Part shown: one piece after another, positions 1 to 8,820 of the stretch | Layout of the letters: each line of letters opens with the position of its first letter | Position numbering within the stretch: the first letter of the stretch is position 1 | Source of the DNA: Sphingomonas sp. TREG-RG-20F-R18-01 | GTDB taxonomy: Bacteria > Pseudomonadota > Alphaproteobacteria > Sphingomonadales > Sphingomonadaceae | Reading direction: 5' to 3' | Length of the DNA: 64,000 bases | NCBI RefSeq assembly: GCF_022662475.1 | Contig: NZ_JAKNQQ010000003.1 | Span: 62,001 to 126,000, forward strand | The notes under the pieces: model-generated | What the model was told of the DNA's origin: nothing | Database searches by the model: none | What the model saw: the letters and a program-made list of their open reading frames with translations, nothing else | Position numbers and translations under genes: made by a program

Positions 1-379
1 GCGGCTGCCGCTGTTCGTCCGCGCCGGTGCGATCGTGCCGACGGGGCCGGTCACGCAATATGTCGACGAGCATCGGGATGCGCCGGTGACGATTCTCGTC
101 TACCCAGGCGCGGACGGCAGCTTCTCGCTGTACGAGGATGACGGCCGGTCCACCGCGTACAAGTCCGGCGCCTATTCCCGCATTCCGATCGCCTATGACG
201 ATCGGACGGGGACGGTCCGCTTCGGCAAGCGGGTGGGCGGTGGCTGGAACGGGATGCCCGCAACGCGCAAGCTGCGCGTGCAATGGATCGTCGCGGGCCA
301 GCCTGCCCGCGACGGCGCGTACGATGCCGAGGTGACCTACACCGGCCAACCGGTCATGCTGGCGAAAAAGCGCGGTTGA
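1..379 (+). CDS. GH31 alpha-glycosidase, C-terminal fragment (5' end outside the window)
   Basis: The reading frame is open from base 2, so only about the last 125 residues are present. The fragment begins with RLPLFVRAGAIVPTGP, the conserved strand after the catalytic barrel of family GH31 alpha-glucosidases and alpha-xylosidases, followed by the VYPGADGSFSLYEDDG motif of the DUF5110 C-terminal beta domain. The catalytic barrel, and hence the substrate specificity, lies outside the window. The aldose 1-epimerase on the opposite strand, 26 bases away and convergent, fits a sugar-utilisation neighbourhood. Family is well supported; alpha-xylosidase versus alpha-glucosidase cannot be decided. 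Confidence 0.85.
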   Translation, partial: RLPLFVRAGAIVPTGPVTQYVDEHRDAPVTILVYPGADGSFSLYEDDGRSTAYKSGAYSRIPIAYDDRTGTVRFGKRVGGGWNGMPATRKLRVQWIVAGQPARDGAYDAEVTYTGQPVMLAKKRG

Positions 380-405
380 CTGCTCAGGACCAGCGGCGCG
401 CTGTG

Positions 406-1482
406 CTACCGCGGACGGGTGCCGAACCGCCAGATCGTGGTCGAGCGGAAGACCTGACCGGGCCGCAGTAGCGTGCTCGGGAAGTCCGGGTGGTTCGGGC
501 TGTCCGACAGGTGCTCCGTCTCAAGCGCGACCCCGTCGAACGCGTGCATCACGCGACCGCTCGGTCCCTTGTCCTGGCCGTCAATATAGCCACCCGAATA
601 GACCGTGATCGACGGCTCGGTCGTCTCGATCGTCAGCGTTCGCCCGGAGGCAGGGTCGTCAAGCCGCGCTACCGGTGCCAGCGCGCCGAGCGGTTTGTCG
701 AACAGCCAGGCGTGGTTGTAGCCATGCTCGCCCATCGGCGGCACCCGGCTGTCGATGCCGGGACCAAGCGCGTGCGGCGTTCGCAAATCGAGCGCGGTTC
801 CGACGACGGAAGGGAACGCGCCGGTCGGGATACCGCCGCCGTCGGTCGCCACATAGCGCGTCGCGTTGACCTGCAACCGCTGCGCGCGGATTGACCCGTT
901 GCCCTCTCCGGCAAGGTTGAAATAGGCGTGGTTGGTGAGGTTCAGCGCGGTGGGCTTCGAGGTCCGTGCTGTGTAATCGATCCGCAGCGCATTGCCCGCG
1001 ATCAGCCGATAGGTGACGGCGATCTGTAATCGCCCAGGAAATCCCTGAAACCCGTCGGGACTGTCCAGCGTAAAGGTCACCGCGCGCGTGCTGCGGGCGC
1101 GCACCGTCCATTGCCGTGTGTCGAACTTGGCCGTGCCACCACCGTGAAGCGCGTTGGGTCCGTCGTCCGCCGCGAGCATCACCGGCTTGCCGTCGATCTC
1201 GAAGCGCGCGCCGCCGATCCGTCCGGCATAGCGGCCGATCGTCGCGCCGAAGGACACCTTCCCGTTCTTGGCGTGGAATTCGGCGGGCGTAGCAAAACCC
1301 AGCAGGATGTTCGCGCGCTGGCCGTTCCGGTCGGGCACCTCGATCTGCGTCACCGTCGCACCGAACGGAATCAGCCGAACGACCATGCCGGCGTCGTTGC
1401 GCAGGGTGATCACGGCATCGCTCGACCGGGCGCTGGCGGAAGACGCGAGGGATAGGGCGAGGATGACCAAGGTTTTGCGCAT
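406..1482 (-). CDS. galM: Aldose 1-epimerase (galactose mutarotase), secreted
   Basis: 358 residues. It interconverts alpha and beta anomers of aldoses such as galactose and glucose. Family motifs are visible: NALHGGG near the N-terminal third, the NHAYFNLAG motif with its catalytic His, and near the C-terminus ETEHLSDSPNHPDFPST with the catalytic Glu. A signal peptide (MRKTLVILALSLASSASARS) predicts export to the periplasm, unlike E. coli GalM. The start at 1482 is chosen because it has GGAG six bases upstream and begins the signal peptide; the frame stays open for another 114 codons upstream but that stretch is arginine-rich and not protein-like. It converges with the GH31 gene. Confidence 0.9.
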   Translation of the reverse strand: MRKTLVILALSLASSASARSSDAVITLRNDAGMVVRLIPFGATVTQIEVPDRNGQRANILLGFATPAEFHAKNGKVSFGATIGRYAGRIGGARFEIDGKPVMLAADDGPNALHGGGTAKFDTRQWTVRARSTRAVTFTLDSPDGFQGFPGRLQIAVTYRLIAGNALRIDYTARTSKPTALNLTNHAYFNLAGEGNGSIRAQRLQVNATRYVATDGGGIPTGAFPSVVGTALDLRTPHALGPGIDSRVPPMGEHGYNHAWLFDKPLGALAPVARLDDPASGRTLTIETTEPSITVYSGGYIDGQDKGPSGRVMHAFDGVALETEHLSDSPNHPDFPSTLLRPGQVFRSTTIWRFGTRPR

Positions 1483-1653
1483 GTCTAGCTCCGTGATGCC
1501 ACCGGTCCGCCTCGCGCGTCCCGCCGGAGGGCGTGCGATCCCGCGGGGTGGATAGCGTCCTGCCACCCTTGGCGCCAAACGGCAATTCCAGCGGACTGCA
1601 CTGCAACGGAGGCAAGGGGAACGTGCCACCCGGCAAGCCGGCCGATAGCCGCC

Positions 1654-2250
1654 ATGCTTGCGACCCTGTACATTACGGTAGATACCATTGTCGCAACGGG
1701 GCAGGATGTCGCCCCAGCGGGGAGCAAGACCATCAGCACCATCATCTCGCGTGTTCCCCTTGCCTTCGCGGCGATTGGCCTGATCGCGCTGACGGGACCG
1801 GCGCCCGCTCCCTTGTTGGCGCAAGCCCGTGAAGCGACCGCGCCAGCCGCCTATGTCCCGGCGGAGGAGATCAAGGGTCAGATCGAGCAGATGCGCCTGG
1901 CTCTAAAACCGGGGCAGACGTTTGCCTATCAGCCGATCGTTCGCGCAGGCAATGCCGATGCCGCCATCGAATATTGGCTCAAGCCCGGCAAGCCCGCGGT
2001 ACATCCCGATCAGGCCGAATATGTGGTTGTCCTGGCCGGGAGTGGTACGCTGGTCTCCGGCGGGACGATGACCGACGCCGCCACGACGAATCCAACCCTG
2101 ATCGAAGGCGGCCGGATCATCGGCGGCACAACGCGAGCGTTGCGACCCGGCGACGTGTTCCTGATCGCTGCCGGGACGCCGCACTGGTTTGGCATTACCG
2201 GCCAGCGCCTAGTGCTGCTGGGAACCAAGATCCCGCAACACCGCGGATAG
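1654..2250 (+). CDS. Cupin-domain protein, probably exported
   Basis: Up to 198 residues. The C-terminal 120 residues form a single cupin: a first motif HPDQAEYVVVLAGSG with metal-ligand His and Glu, then RPGDVFLIAAGTPHWFG with the second-motif His. Cupins of this size are metal-dependent dioxygenases, isomerases or sugar-binding proteins; I cannot say which. Residues 34-57 (PLAFAAIGLIALTGPAPAP to AQA) look like a signal peptide, but it starts about 25 residues into the frame and the only ATG, at 1654, lacks a ribosome binding site. The true start is therefore uncertain (see findings). It is transcribed divergently from galM. Confidence 0.75.
   Translation: MLATLYITVDTIVATGQDVAPAGSKTISTIISRVPLAFAAIGLIALTGPAPAPLLAQAREATAPAAYVPAEEIKGQIEQMRLALKPGQTFAYQPIVRAGNADAAIEYWLKPGKPAVHPDQAEYVVVLAGSGTLVSGGTMTDAATTNPTLIEGGRIIGGTTRALRPGDVFLIAAGTPHWFGITGQRLVLLGTKIPQHRG
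1658..1686 (+). promoter_or_regulatory. Possible sigma70-type promoter for the cupin gene
   Basis: TTGCGA and GATACC hexamers are separated by exactly 17 bases in the galM-cupin divergent region. If it is used, transcription would begin near 1693, downstream of the only ATG of the cupin frame, which would force a later start. Judged by eye only. Confidence 0.3.
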
Positions 2251-2310
2251 GCGCGTCACGGACTCGGCGGCGCTTCGATGGAGGACGACTGTGCGGGGCA
2301 GGCGGTAACT

Positions 2311-2340
2311 TCGCTAGCAGCGGCTAGCAGCGGCTTGCAG
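2311..2340. repeat. Short tandem repeat, 10-base unit, three copies
   Basis: Three adjacent units (TCGCTAGCAG, CGGCTAGCAG, CGGCTTGCAG) lie in the gap between the cupin gene and the convergent GGDEF-EAL gene. Each of the two neighbouring pairs differs at one position. No function is evident. Confidence 0.6.
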
Positions 2341-2400
2341 GGGATTGGGGAAGGCCGTGGCAAGTTGCCGCCCGATCATCGGGTCGATGGTCTGTGCCCC

Positions 2401-4917
2401 TCAGGCGCCGGTCGCCGACATCGCAATCGGCTCGGGCGACGCGCCGCGCCACGGGTTGGGGCGGCCGAAGCGATAGCCCTGAACATAACGGCATCCCAGT
2501 TCGAGCAGGATATTCATCTGTGCCTCGTTCTCGACCCCCTCGGCGACGACGTCCTTGCCCAGGCCATGCGCCAGCCCGATGATCGCGCGCACGATTTCCT
2601 CGGCGCTGTCCGATGCACGTTCGAGCGCCGCGATAAACGACCGGTCGATCTTGATCGTATCGACCGGCACCTGCCGAAGATGGCTGAGCGAGGCATAGCC
2701 CGTACCGAAATCGTCGAGCGCGATGCGCACCCCCGCGTCGTGCAGCGCATGTAAGGTCCCGACAACGCCGTCCGCGGCCCGGCCGAGCATGACACCCTCG
2801 GTGACTTCGATGCACAGCGCATTCGGCGACACGCCGAAATGGGCCATCCGGGCGAGCACACGCTTCGCTGCGACCGGGCCCGATAGCTGCGCGGAGGTGA
2901 AATTGACGCTGAGACGCCGGATGTCCCCACCATGGTCGCGCAGCAGCCGCAGCGCGATGTCGAGCACATGGTCCTGTACCCGCGGGCCGATCCGTTCCTC
3001 GACCAGGATATCGGCGAACTGGCTCGGGATCAAAAGGCCGTGCTTGGGATGCTGCCAGCGCAGGAGGCCTTCATAGCCAATCACGCTATCATCCCGCAGG
3101 TCGACGATCGGTTGGAGATACAGCAGAAACTCCTGCCGCTGCATGGCCACTTCGGCGTCGCTGGCGAAGGTCGTACTGACTTCGAGCAACGTCCGCAGCA
3201 TCGCGTCGTACCGGTGATGCAGGCTGCGTCCGAGCCGCTTGGCCTGGTAAAGCGCCAGATCGGCGTTGCGGTACAGCAAATCGGGCTCGCGGCCGTCCCG
3301 AGGGCAGCGCGCCGATCCGATACTGAGCGACAACGCGCGGCGTTCCTCGCCATGACGCCACATCGCCCCCTGGATCAGCATCAGTTCGTTTTCGATCCGG
3401 GTACTCTGGTCTTCGCCTTCCGCCGCGACGATCGCGAATTCGTCGCCGCCGAGCCGAACCGCGATCGCACCCCCCTTGGCAGCGACGGCGGCCAGCCGGG
3501 TGGCGATGTGGCACAACATCGCATCGCCTGCCGCGTGGCCCAGCCGGTCGTTGACGTCCTTCAGATGATCAATGTCGATCAGGAACAGCGTGAAGGGCGT
3601 GTCGCGCCCGCTCGCAACGAAGCCCTGCAGCGTGTTCTGGAAGGCGGCGCGGTTGCCGAGCCCCGTCAACGGATCGGTCAGTGCGGCACTGCGCATCTTC
3701 TCAGCTTCGATCAGGCCCCATTCCCGGCTTTGACGGGCGAGTTCGAGTTCGTTGCACAGCGCGCGGAACCGGTCGGATGTTGCAAGCGACAGGATGATCG
3801 CTTCGAACGCCAACGCGGCGAACATCGCAATGTCGAGCGCATCGCCCTGCGGGAACAGGCCGAGGTTTCGTAAGACCCGCAACGCGAAGATCGCGATCAC
3901 CGGCCCCCAGCCAATGACGTAGAACCACACCACGCGGCTGCCGCGCCGGATCGCATAGGCGATGCCCATGAACGCCATGATCGCGCTCGCCATCACGGCG
4001 AAGTTGAGCAGGCGGTCCATCAAAATGGCAGGGAACAATAGATCCTTGGTCGCGCCGAGCAGACCGACGACCAACCCGGTCCATGCAAGGCAGCGTCCGG
4101 CGAGTTGAAGCCAGCGTGGCAGCAGCCGATCCTCGACGAGCGACAGGAAGAACATGCCGCCCGCCGCGACGAGCGCGCCGACGAGGATATAGTCGATGCA
4201 CACGACCAGCGGGCCGACCAGGCCGGGGAAAAGAACGCCGCCGACGTTCGACCACGCCAGACCGTAAACCAGCGCGATCTTGATCCATGCGAGATACCAC
4301 CGCTGGAACGGAAACCGCCGACCGCGGTCGATCATGACGTTATACGCGAAAGCCGACAGCAAAGTACCTGAAAAGAGGCCCATAAGGATCAGCCAACGGT
4401 CGCGTGTACGGGCCGCTTCCATACTGGTCATGCCCGTGATCGAGCGAACCAGCGAAAGGTCGTCGACCTTGTCGAACCCAAGGTACATCCCGCGGATGGA
4501 CGTTCCCGCATCGGCGATGGGGAACGTCAGGACGCCGCCGGGGGTGCCGATATCTGCCAGATCGGACCAGCTTCGGGTCGTGTGGCGAACGGTCCCATCC
4601 TGTGTGACCGTAATCAACATGACCCGGTCGAAGCGTGTCTGGTCCACCTGTAGCCGCCAGCCACGCGGAAGGCTGCGCAATTGCTCGGGCGCGATGCGAA
4701 GCCATGTCCAGCGAATATTCCGGGGGCGTGGTGCTCGGCTGCAGGAAAAGGGAAGATCCGTCACCTGCCGGTCGGTCGGGATCGCGGCGGACGTCGCATA
4801 AGCGACGCAGGCGGTGCCGAGCAGCGGGACGATCGCCCGCGCCGTGCCGATGGATAGCGGAATGGCCAGCAGCGTGGTCAGTATGCGGATAACCTTGCCG
4901 ACCACCTCGCTCTCCAT
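2401..4917 (-). CDS. Membrane-bound diguanylate cyclase/phosphodiesterase (7TMR-DISM-like, GGDEF, EAL)
   Basis: 838 residues. It makes and/or breaks cyclic-di-GMP, the messenger that controls attachment and motility. After an N-terminal hydrophobic segment comes a periplasmic region of about 130 residues. A block of about seven membrane helices follows (roughly residues 185-395), the layout of the 7TMR-DISM sensor family. The GGDEF domain carries an intact GGDEF at 490-494, so cyclase activity is possible. The EAL domain begins with EGLLRW at 616 and keeps VNFTSAQL, the EVTEG glutamate, the DDFGTG pair and IKIDRSF, so phosphodiesterase activity is also possible. Which activity dominates cannot be told. 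It stands alone; the start has no clear ribosome binding site. Confidence 0.92.
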   Translation of the reverse strand: MESEVVGKVIRILTTLLAIPLSIGTARAIVPLLGTACVAYATSAAIPTDRQVTDLPFSCSRAPRPRNIRWTWLRIAPEQLRSLPRGWRLQVDQTRFDRVMLITVTQDGTVRHTTRSWSDLADIGTPGGVLTFPIADAGTSIRGMYLGFDKVDDLSLVRSITGMTSMEAARTRDRWLILMGLFSGTLLSAFAYNVMIDRGRRFPFQRWYLAWIKIALVYGLAWSNVGGVLFPGLVGPLVVCIDYILVGALVAAGGMFFLSLVEDRLLPRWLQLAGRCLAWTGLVVGLLGATKDLLFPAILMDRLLNFAVMASAIMAFMGIAYAIRRGSRVVWFYVIGWGPVIAIFALRVLRNLGLFPQGDALDIAMFAALAFEAIILSLATSDRFRALCNELELARQSREWGLIEAEKMRSAALTDPLTGLGNRAAFQNTLQGFVASGRDTPFTLFLIDIDHLKDVNDRLGHAAGDAMLCHIATRLAAVAAKGGAIAVRLGGDEFAIVAAEGEDQSTRIENELMLIQGAMWRHGEERRALSLSIGSARCPRDGREPDLLYRNADLALYQAKRLGRSLHHRYDAMLRTLLEVSTTFASDAEVAMQRQEFLLYLQPIVDLRDDSVIGYEGLLRWQHPKHGLLIPSQFADILVEERIGPRVQDHVLDIALRLLRDHGGDIRRLSVNFTSAQLSGPVAAKRVLARMAHFGVSPNALCIEVTEGVMLGRAADGVVGTLHALHDAGVRIALDDFGTGYASLSHLRQVPVDTIKIDRSFIAALERASDSAEEIVRAIIGLAHGLGKDVVAEGVENEAQMNILLELGCRYVQGYRFGRPNPWRGASPEPIAMSATGA

Positions 4918-5251
4918 ACGACCACTACAAGGACTGCTGCCATGTTGTTATGTGCGAAGGGTTAACGCGTCCGCACTGGCATACAGGCAGAACAAGCAGG
5001 CCGATGTGCAGCCGGGAGTTCTCGCTTGGTGACGATGGTCAACTCTTGCTCCGAAGACAAGCGTTGTTCTTCAAGGAGATGCTGGTCGGCACATGACGGT
5101 GCCGACCAAAACACCACAAGATAGCGTTGTCAAAATCGCGTAACTTTTAGGACCTAGCCGTATCCGCGACGCCAAAAATCGCACGTTTCCGCGACGGTTT
5201 CGGAATACTTCGGTCGATTTTCCCCCGCTTCTCCGAACCGGACGCGGCGGA
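4918..5251. other. Intergenic stretch without a gene
   Basis: This 334-base stretch lies between two minus-strand genes and presumably holds the promoter of the GGDEF-EAL gene and the 3' end of the hydrolase/propeller transcript. I see no credible coding frame. The only structure is a perfect 10-base hairpin (TGGTCGGCAC, loop 6, GTGCCGACCA) at 5083-5108, with no T-run on either side. Confidence 0.6.
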
Positions 5252-6370
5252 TCAGTCGGTTTTTGGGGAAAATACAAACAGCTCGGTGCGAATCGATGGT
5301 GAAGCGGCTGGATTGAACCAGTTGGTGTCCTGGATGTGGCTTGCCGTGACATAGAGTCGCCCGTCGGGACCTTCGGAGAACGTGTCTGGCCAGCGCAGGC
5401 GAGAGTCGTTCAATACCGGTTCGACCCGGTCGCCGACCAGCCGCGTAATCGCATTGTCGGCGGGCGAGGTCAGATACAGCGTACCCCGCTTGCTCATCCA
5501 CAAACCGTCGGCGACGTGAGTCGTGGCCACCGTCCGCACCGCGGCGGCGCGTTCGCTTTCCGCTACGGCAGGGCGCAGCTTCCCAGTTGCAATGCTGTAG
5601 AGCGTCTTTCCAGTAAGCGCCTGGTAATACAGTGTTTCGCCGTCCAACGACAGCGCGATGCCGTCCGCCGAAAAAGCGGGTTGTCGGCCGTCCGGACGGA
5701 CGAGTGGCTTGCCGTCCACCGTCACCGTCACGGTCTTGTCGACCTGCGTCGAGACATGACCGTCCAGTGCCCGATGACTTTGGCCCGTCTCGAGATCGAC
5801 CACGATGATCGCGCCGCGCGTGCCGGAGTCGGTGATATATCCGGTTCGCCCGTCGGGCGAAAAACGGATGTCGTTGAGATAGGTCCCTTGCAGCGCAACA
5901 TCGCCGGGCACCGGGATCACCTTACTGACGCGGTTGGTGGCAAGATCGATCCGCACCAGCTTCGGGGCGCCTTCCAGAATCTTCTCGTTGCCGGGTGCGC
6001 CCGGATCCAGGACCCAGAGATGACCCTGCCCGTCGGCGACGATCGACTGCACACAGACGAAATGATCCGAGACCGAAAGCTCGTTTGCCCGTTCGTTCCG
6101 CCAGCTGTTCCACTCCGCGTCGGGATAGGGACGGATCGAGCCGTCGGCCAGAACCTCCGCGACCGAGATCGGAGCATCGTCGGTCCAGCGCGGAAAGTTG
6201 ACGAAGCGGCGCCCATCCGCCGTGATGGCGACGCCGGTGACCTGACGATCGAAACGCGCAACCAGCGACAGGCGGTTGGGGGCGTTACGAGCGCGCGCCG
6301 CGCCAAATGCGGTGGCGGCGACGGCCCCGGCGACCGCCAGACCCGCCATCCAAGGCTTGAGCTTTTCCAT
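5252..6370 (-). CDS. SMP-30/major royal jelly-like beta-propeller, probable internal start
   Basis: 372 residues if started at the internal ATG at 6370. AAAGGA lies eight bases upstream and the product then begins with a clean signal peptide ending near FGAARA. The mature part carries repeated propeller blades with phrases such as FSPDGRTGYITDSG, SADGIALSLDGETLYY and FSEGPDGRLYVTAS, as in the yellow/MRJP and gluconolactonase families. These bind small ligands or hydrolyse lactones; the substrate is unknown. It shares its frame with the upstream hydrolase without a stop, so it may be produced both alone (periplasmic) and as the C-terminal half of the fusion. The internal start is inferred from the ribosome binding site and signal peptide. 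Confidence 0.7.
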   Translation of the reverse strand: MEKLKPWMAGLAVAGAVAATAFGAARARNAPNRLSLVARFDRQVTGVAITADGRRFVNFPRWTDDAPISVAEVLADGSIRPYPDAEWNSWRNERANELSVSDHFVCVQSIVADGQGHLWVLDPGAPGNEKILEGAPKLVRIDLATNRVSKVIPVPGDVALQGTYLNDIRFSPDGRTGYITDSGTRGAIIVVDLETGQSHRALDGHVSTQVDKTVTVTVDGKPLVRPDGRQPAFSADGIALSLDGETLYYQALTGKTLYSIATGKLRPAVAESERAAAVRTVATTHVADGLWMSKRGTLYLTSPADNAITRLVGDRVEPVLNDSRLRWPDTFSEGPDGRLYVTASHIQDTNWFNPAASPSIRTELFVFSPKTD

Positions 6371-7282
6371 GGACATCATCCTTTCACTATCGAAAGCAAG
6401 GGTTTGCGGGTCGCCGTTGAAGAGCCGGACGAGAAGCTGCGCGACAATGGCCGGGGCTTCGCGCTGCGGGAAATGGCCGACGTTCGCCAATTGCACGAAA
6501 CCGAACGGACCGGCGAATTTGCCCGGTACAGCGCTTGCCGCCGTTGGTGGGTTCACCCCATCGCGCGCGCCTTGAAAATACAGTGTCGGGAGCGACAGAG
6601 CCTTGGTTTCTCTCACTTTCTGTTCGAGCCAGGCACTGCGCGGATCCGGCGCCGCCTCGTCCCAGCGCGCGCGGTAACTGTGGAGCGTGACATCGACCCA
6701 GTCCGGATTGGCGAACGACCGCGCCACCCGGTTGAACGTGTCTTCGTCGAACCATCCCCGCGGCGCCCAATTGACCCAGTGCAGATGCGCGAACCCGCGG
6801 CGATCGTCGCGCACCGCCTGCGCACCGCGACCGGTCGCCATGAACCAGTGATACCACTGCCGCTGTGCCTGTTCGAACGGCGGGGTCGGCATACCCCCCA
6901 ATCGCGGCGGGGTCGCCAGCATCGCCAGCCGCTCGACCCGATCGGGCCACCCGACGGCAAGGGCCTCCGCGGTGTTCGAGCCCCAATCGTGTCCGGCCAC
7001 CATGAACCGATCGATCCCGAGCCCGTCCATCAGCGCAATAGCGTCCATTGCCAGGATCGCGCTGTTTCCCGTTCGGGGCGCATCGCCGCGGAACCGCGTC
7101 GCCCCGGACCCACGCAGCGACGGAACGATCGTTCGAAGCCCAGCTGCGTGCAGGGCGGGGCGCACGCCGTCCCAGGTGGAGGCGTCGTCCGGCCAGCCAT
7201 GGATCAGCAAAACCGGCGTTCCGGTGGCGGGCCCATCGTCGCTGTAGGAGATGTCGAGATCGTCGGTCGTCAGAATTGGCAT
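5252..7282 (-). CDS. Alpha/beta hydrolase fused in frame to a secreted SMP-30/MRJP-like beta-propeller
   Basis: 676 residues as one uninterrupted frame. Residues 1-290 are an alpha/beta hydrolase of the epoxide hydrolase/haloalkane dehalogenase group: oxyanion region HGWPDDASTWDGV, nucleophile-elbow motif GHDWGS with Asp as nucleophile, and late NVGHFPQRE with the catalytic His. After about 15 linker residues comes a typical signal peptide (from MEKLKPWMAGLAVAGAV at residue 305) and then a propeller related to SMP-30, gluconolactonase and major royal jelly protein. No stop separates the two parts, yet the second has its own ribosome binding site and export signal, so two proteins may be made. 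The start at 7282 (MPILTTDDLD) is preferred to 7348 because the fold begins there. Confidence 0.75.
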   Translation of the reverse strand: MPILTTDDLDISYSDDGPATGTPVLLIHGWPDDASTWDGVRPALHAAGLRTIVPSLRGSGATRFRGDAPRTGNSAILAMDAIALMDGLGIDRFMVAGHDWGSNTAEALAVGWPDRVERLAMLATPPRLGGMPTPPFEQAQRQWYHWFMATGRGAQAVRDDRRGFAHLHWVNWAPRGWFDEDTFNRVARSFANPDWVDVTLHSYRARWDEAAPDPRSAWLEQKVRETKALSLPTLYFQGARDGVNPPTAASAVPGKFAGPFGFVQLANVGHFPQREAPAIVAQLLVRLFNGDPQTLAFDSERMMSMEKLKPWMAGLAVAGAVAATAFGAARARNAPNRLSLVARFDRQVTGVAITADGRRFVNFPRWTDDAPISVAEVLADGSIRPYPDAEWNSWRNERANELSVSDHFVCVQSIVADGQGHLWVLDPGAPGNEKILEGAPKLVRIDLATNRVSKVIPVPGDVALQGTYLNDIRFSPDGRTGYITDSGTRGAIIVVDLETGQSHRALDGHVSTQVDKTVTVTVDGKPLVRPDGRQPAFSADGIALSLDGETLYYQALTGKTLYSIATGKLRPAVAESERAAAVRTVATTHVADGLWMSKRGTLYLTSPADNAITRLVGDRVEPVLNDSRLRWPDTFSEGPDGRLYVTASHIQDTNWFNPAASPSIRTELFVFSPKTD
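6379..6384 (-). promoter_or_regulatory. Internal ribosome binding site of the propeller
   Basis: AAAGGA lies inside the hydrolase-propeller frame, eight bases before the ATG at 6370. Two further in-frame ATG codons (6379, 6376) overlap or follow it immediately. It supports independent translation of the secreted half. Confidence 0.5.
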
Positions 7283-7480
7283 ATCACGGCTTCGCCCGTT
7301 GCGGAGCGCCAAACCAATCCGGCTCTCCTGGTTGAACCTACGACGCAACGGATCAGGTCAAGGACCCTCGTCCCGAGGCGGGCAGGCGACCATCGAACCC
7401 ACCGCGGTTGGCAGCGTTCCCTGCAATCGGCTGTATTTCGCGGTGCAACCGACCAGGAATGATCCGGGCGCGGTGTCGCG

Positions 7481-8779
7481 CTATGGAAGGGAAGGCAGGG
7501 GCATGGGGTCGCGCAGGATCGTCCAGCCCGCCGGAAGATAGTCGAGTGCCATGTAGAAGTAGAAGGCGCAGGATCCGTCGCGTCGGTAACTCGCGCCTTT
7601 TACGATGCCCAGTGCGGTGGTTCCGGCGAAGACCGGCGCGCCGCTGTCGCCGCCCTTGCAGTTGGGTCCGGCAACCGCGACCCACGTCGGGAGACACGCG
7701 CCACCGCATAGATCGCCAGCAGGGGCAAAATCGGTGAGTTCGACCACGGCACAGCTATAGCCGGTGCGTTCCCCGCGATGGCATACGAAGTCGCCGGCGC
7801 GCGTGCTGGCGCGACTGCGCTGCCCCGTCACTGTCCGGACCCTTTGCTTGGCCGTATCCGCAAAGAAAGTGGGCGCCAGCGGTTCGGGGGACGCGTTGAT
7901 CTGCACGTCGCGATAGCCCCAGCCCCATTGCGCGACGAACGGCAGTGGCTCCAGCACCCCGTAGCGGTTGCGATAGCTCAACTGATCGACGCAATGCGCG
8001 GCGGTGGTAATGGCGCTCCGCGTTCCGTCGGTGATGGCAAAGCCCGTCGTGCACAGATAGCGTCGGCCATCGCCCGGATCGACGCCCTCCACCCGGGCAC
8101 CCCCTTCCACCGCGAGATTGACGTCGACATGGTCGAGCGCACGGACCTGTACGGGTACCCCGGCGATCGCCTCGATCCGCCGGCGAATCGTCTCGGCACC
8201 GTCCTGCGCGTCCCGGTTGCCGATGGTGATGACGAGTTCGCCCGTGCGGGGATCGAGCCCCATCCCGGGCGGCGTGCGCAGGGCGGCGCGGATAGCCGCC
8301 TGATGATAGGTCATCGCCCAGATCACACGGTCCCGCGTGACGCGCGCGCCGGTGCGGAACAGGATCGGCACGCTGAAGCTGCCGATGACGACCCGCTGCG
8401 CCGGAACCGGATCGGATCCGGTCAAATAGACGAGAATGCGATAGGACGGACGATGCTCGATCGCGACCCCGGCGAGCCGTGCGCGATACGTGGCGGCAAT
8501 CGCATCCGTTGCGGCAACGCTGGCGTCTTGCGCCAGAAGGCGGTTCTGCGCTTCCTCGATCGAAACGGCGAACTGGCGCGCATATTCTCGTGCGTCTTCC
8601 AGCGACGCCATCGCCGCGGTCTCCCGCACGGGTTCGGGCGCAGCCGAAGGCGGCCGAGGCGCCGCCGTCGCGGGTAAAATCTGTACCACAGGTGGTGGCG
8701 TTGGAGGGGGAAGCACCTGCGCCGTGGCAGGCAGTCCCAAACAGCAGAGCAGGGCCCCGGCAAGCTGAACGATACGCAC
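7481..8779 (-). CDS. Secreted trypsin-fold serine protease with N-terminal pro-region
   Basis: 432 residues. The signal peptide ends near LPATAQ and is followed by a proline-rich linker. A pro-region of about 200 residues comes next, with a segment (VITIGNRDAQDGAETIRRRIEA) resembling the pro-domains of alpha-lytic protease and streptogrisins. The catalytic domain starts around residue 225: TTAAHCVD carries the His at about residue 261, GYRDVQI a likely Asp, and GPNCKGGDSGAPVF the Ser near residue 380. Several cysteines fit the disulfides usual in this family. It probably digests extracellular protein after pro-peptide removal. The neighbours do not suggest a specific target. ATG start at 8779. 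Confidence 0.85.
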   Translation of the reverse strand: MRIVQLAGALLCCLGLPATAQVLPPPTPPPVVQILPATAAPRPPSAAPEPVRETAAMASLEDAREYARQFAVSIEEAQNRLLAQDASVAATDAIAATYRARLAGVAIEHRPSYRILVYLTGSDPVPAQRVVIGSFSVPILFRTGARVTRDRVIWAMTYHQAAIRAALRTPPGMGLDPRTGELVITIGNRDAQDGAETIRRRIEAIAGVPVQVRALDHVDVNLAVEGGARVEGVDPGDGRRYLCTTGFAITDGTRSAITTAAHCVDQLSYRNRYGVLEPLPFVAQWGWGYRDVQINASPEPLAPTFFADTAKQRVRTVTGQRSRASTRAGDFVCHRGERTGYSCAVVELTDFAPAGDLCGGACLPTWVAVAGPNCKGGDSGAPVFAGTTALGIVKGASYRRDGSCAFYFYMALDYLPAGWTILRDPMPLPSLP

Positions 8780-8820
8780 AAGCGGACCGTATCAGTTTTG
8801 CCGAGGCCGTGCGAGACGTC

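Noticed and set aside
5336..7462. A 708-residue open frame on the plus strand opposite the hydrolase-propeller gene.
   Set aside because: It is arginine/histidine rich with no recognisable domain, and it is the complement of a frame with clear hydrolase and propeller motifs. High GC leaves such antisense frames open.
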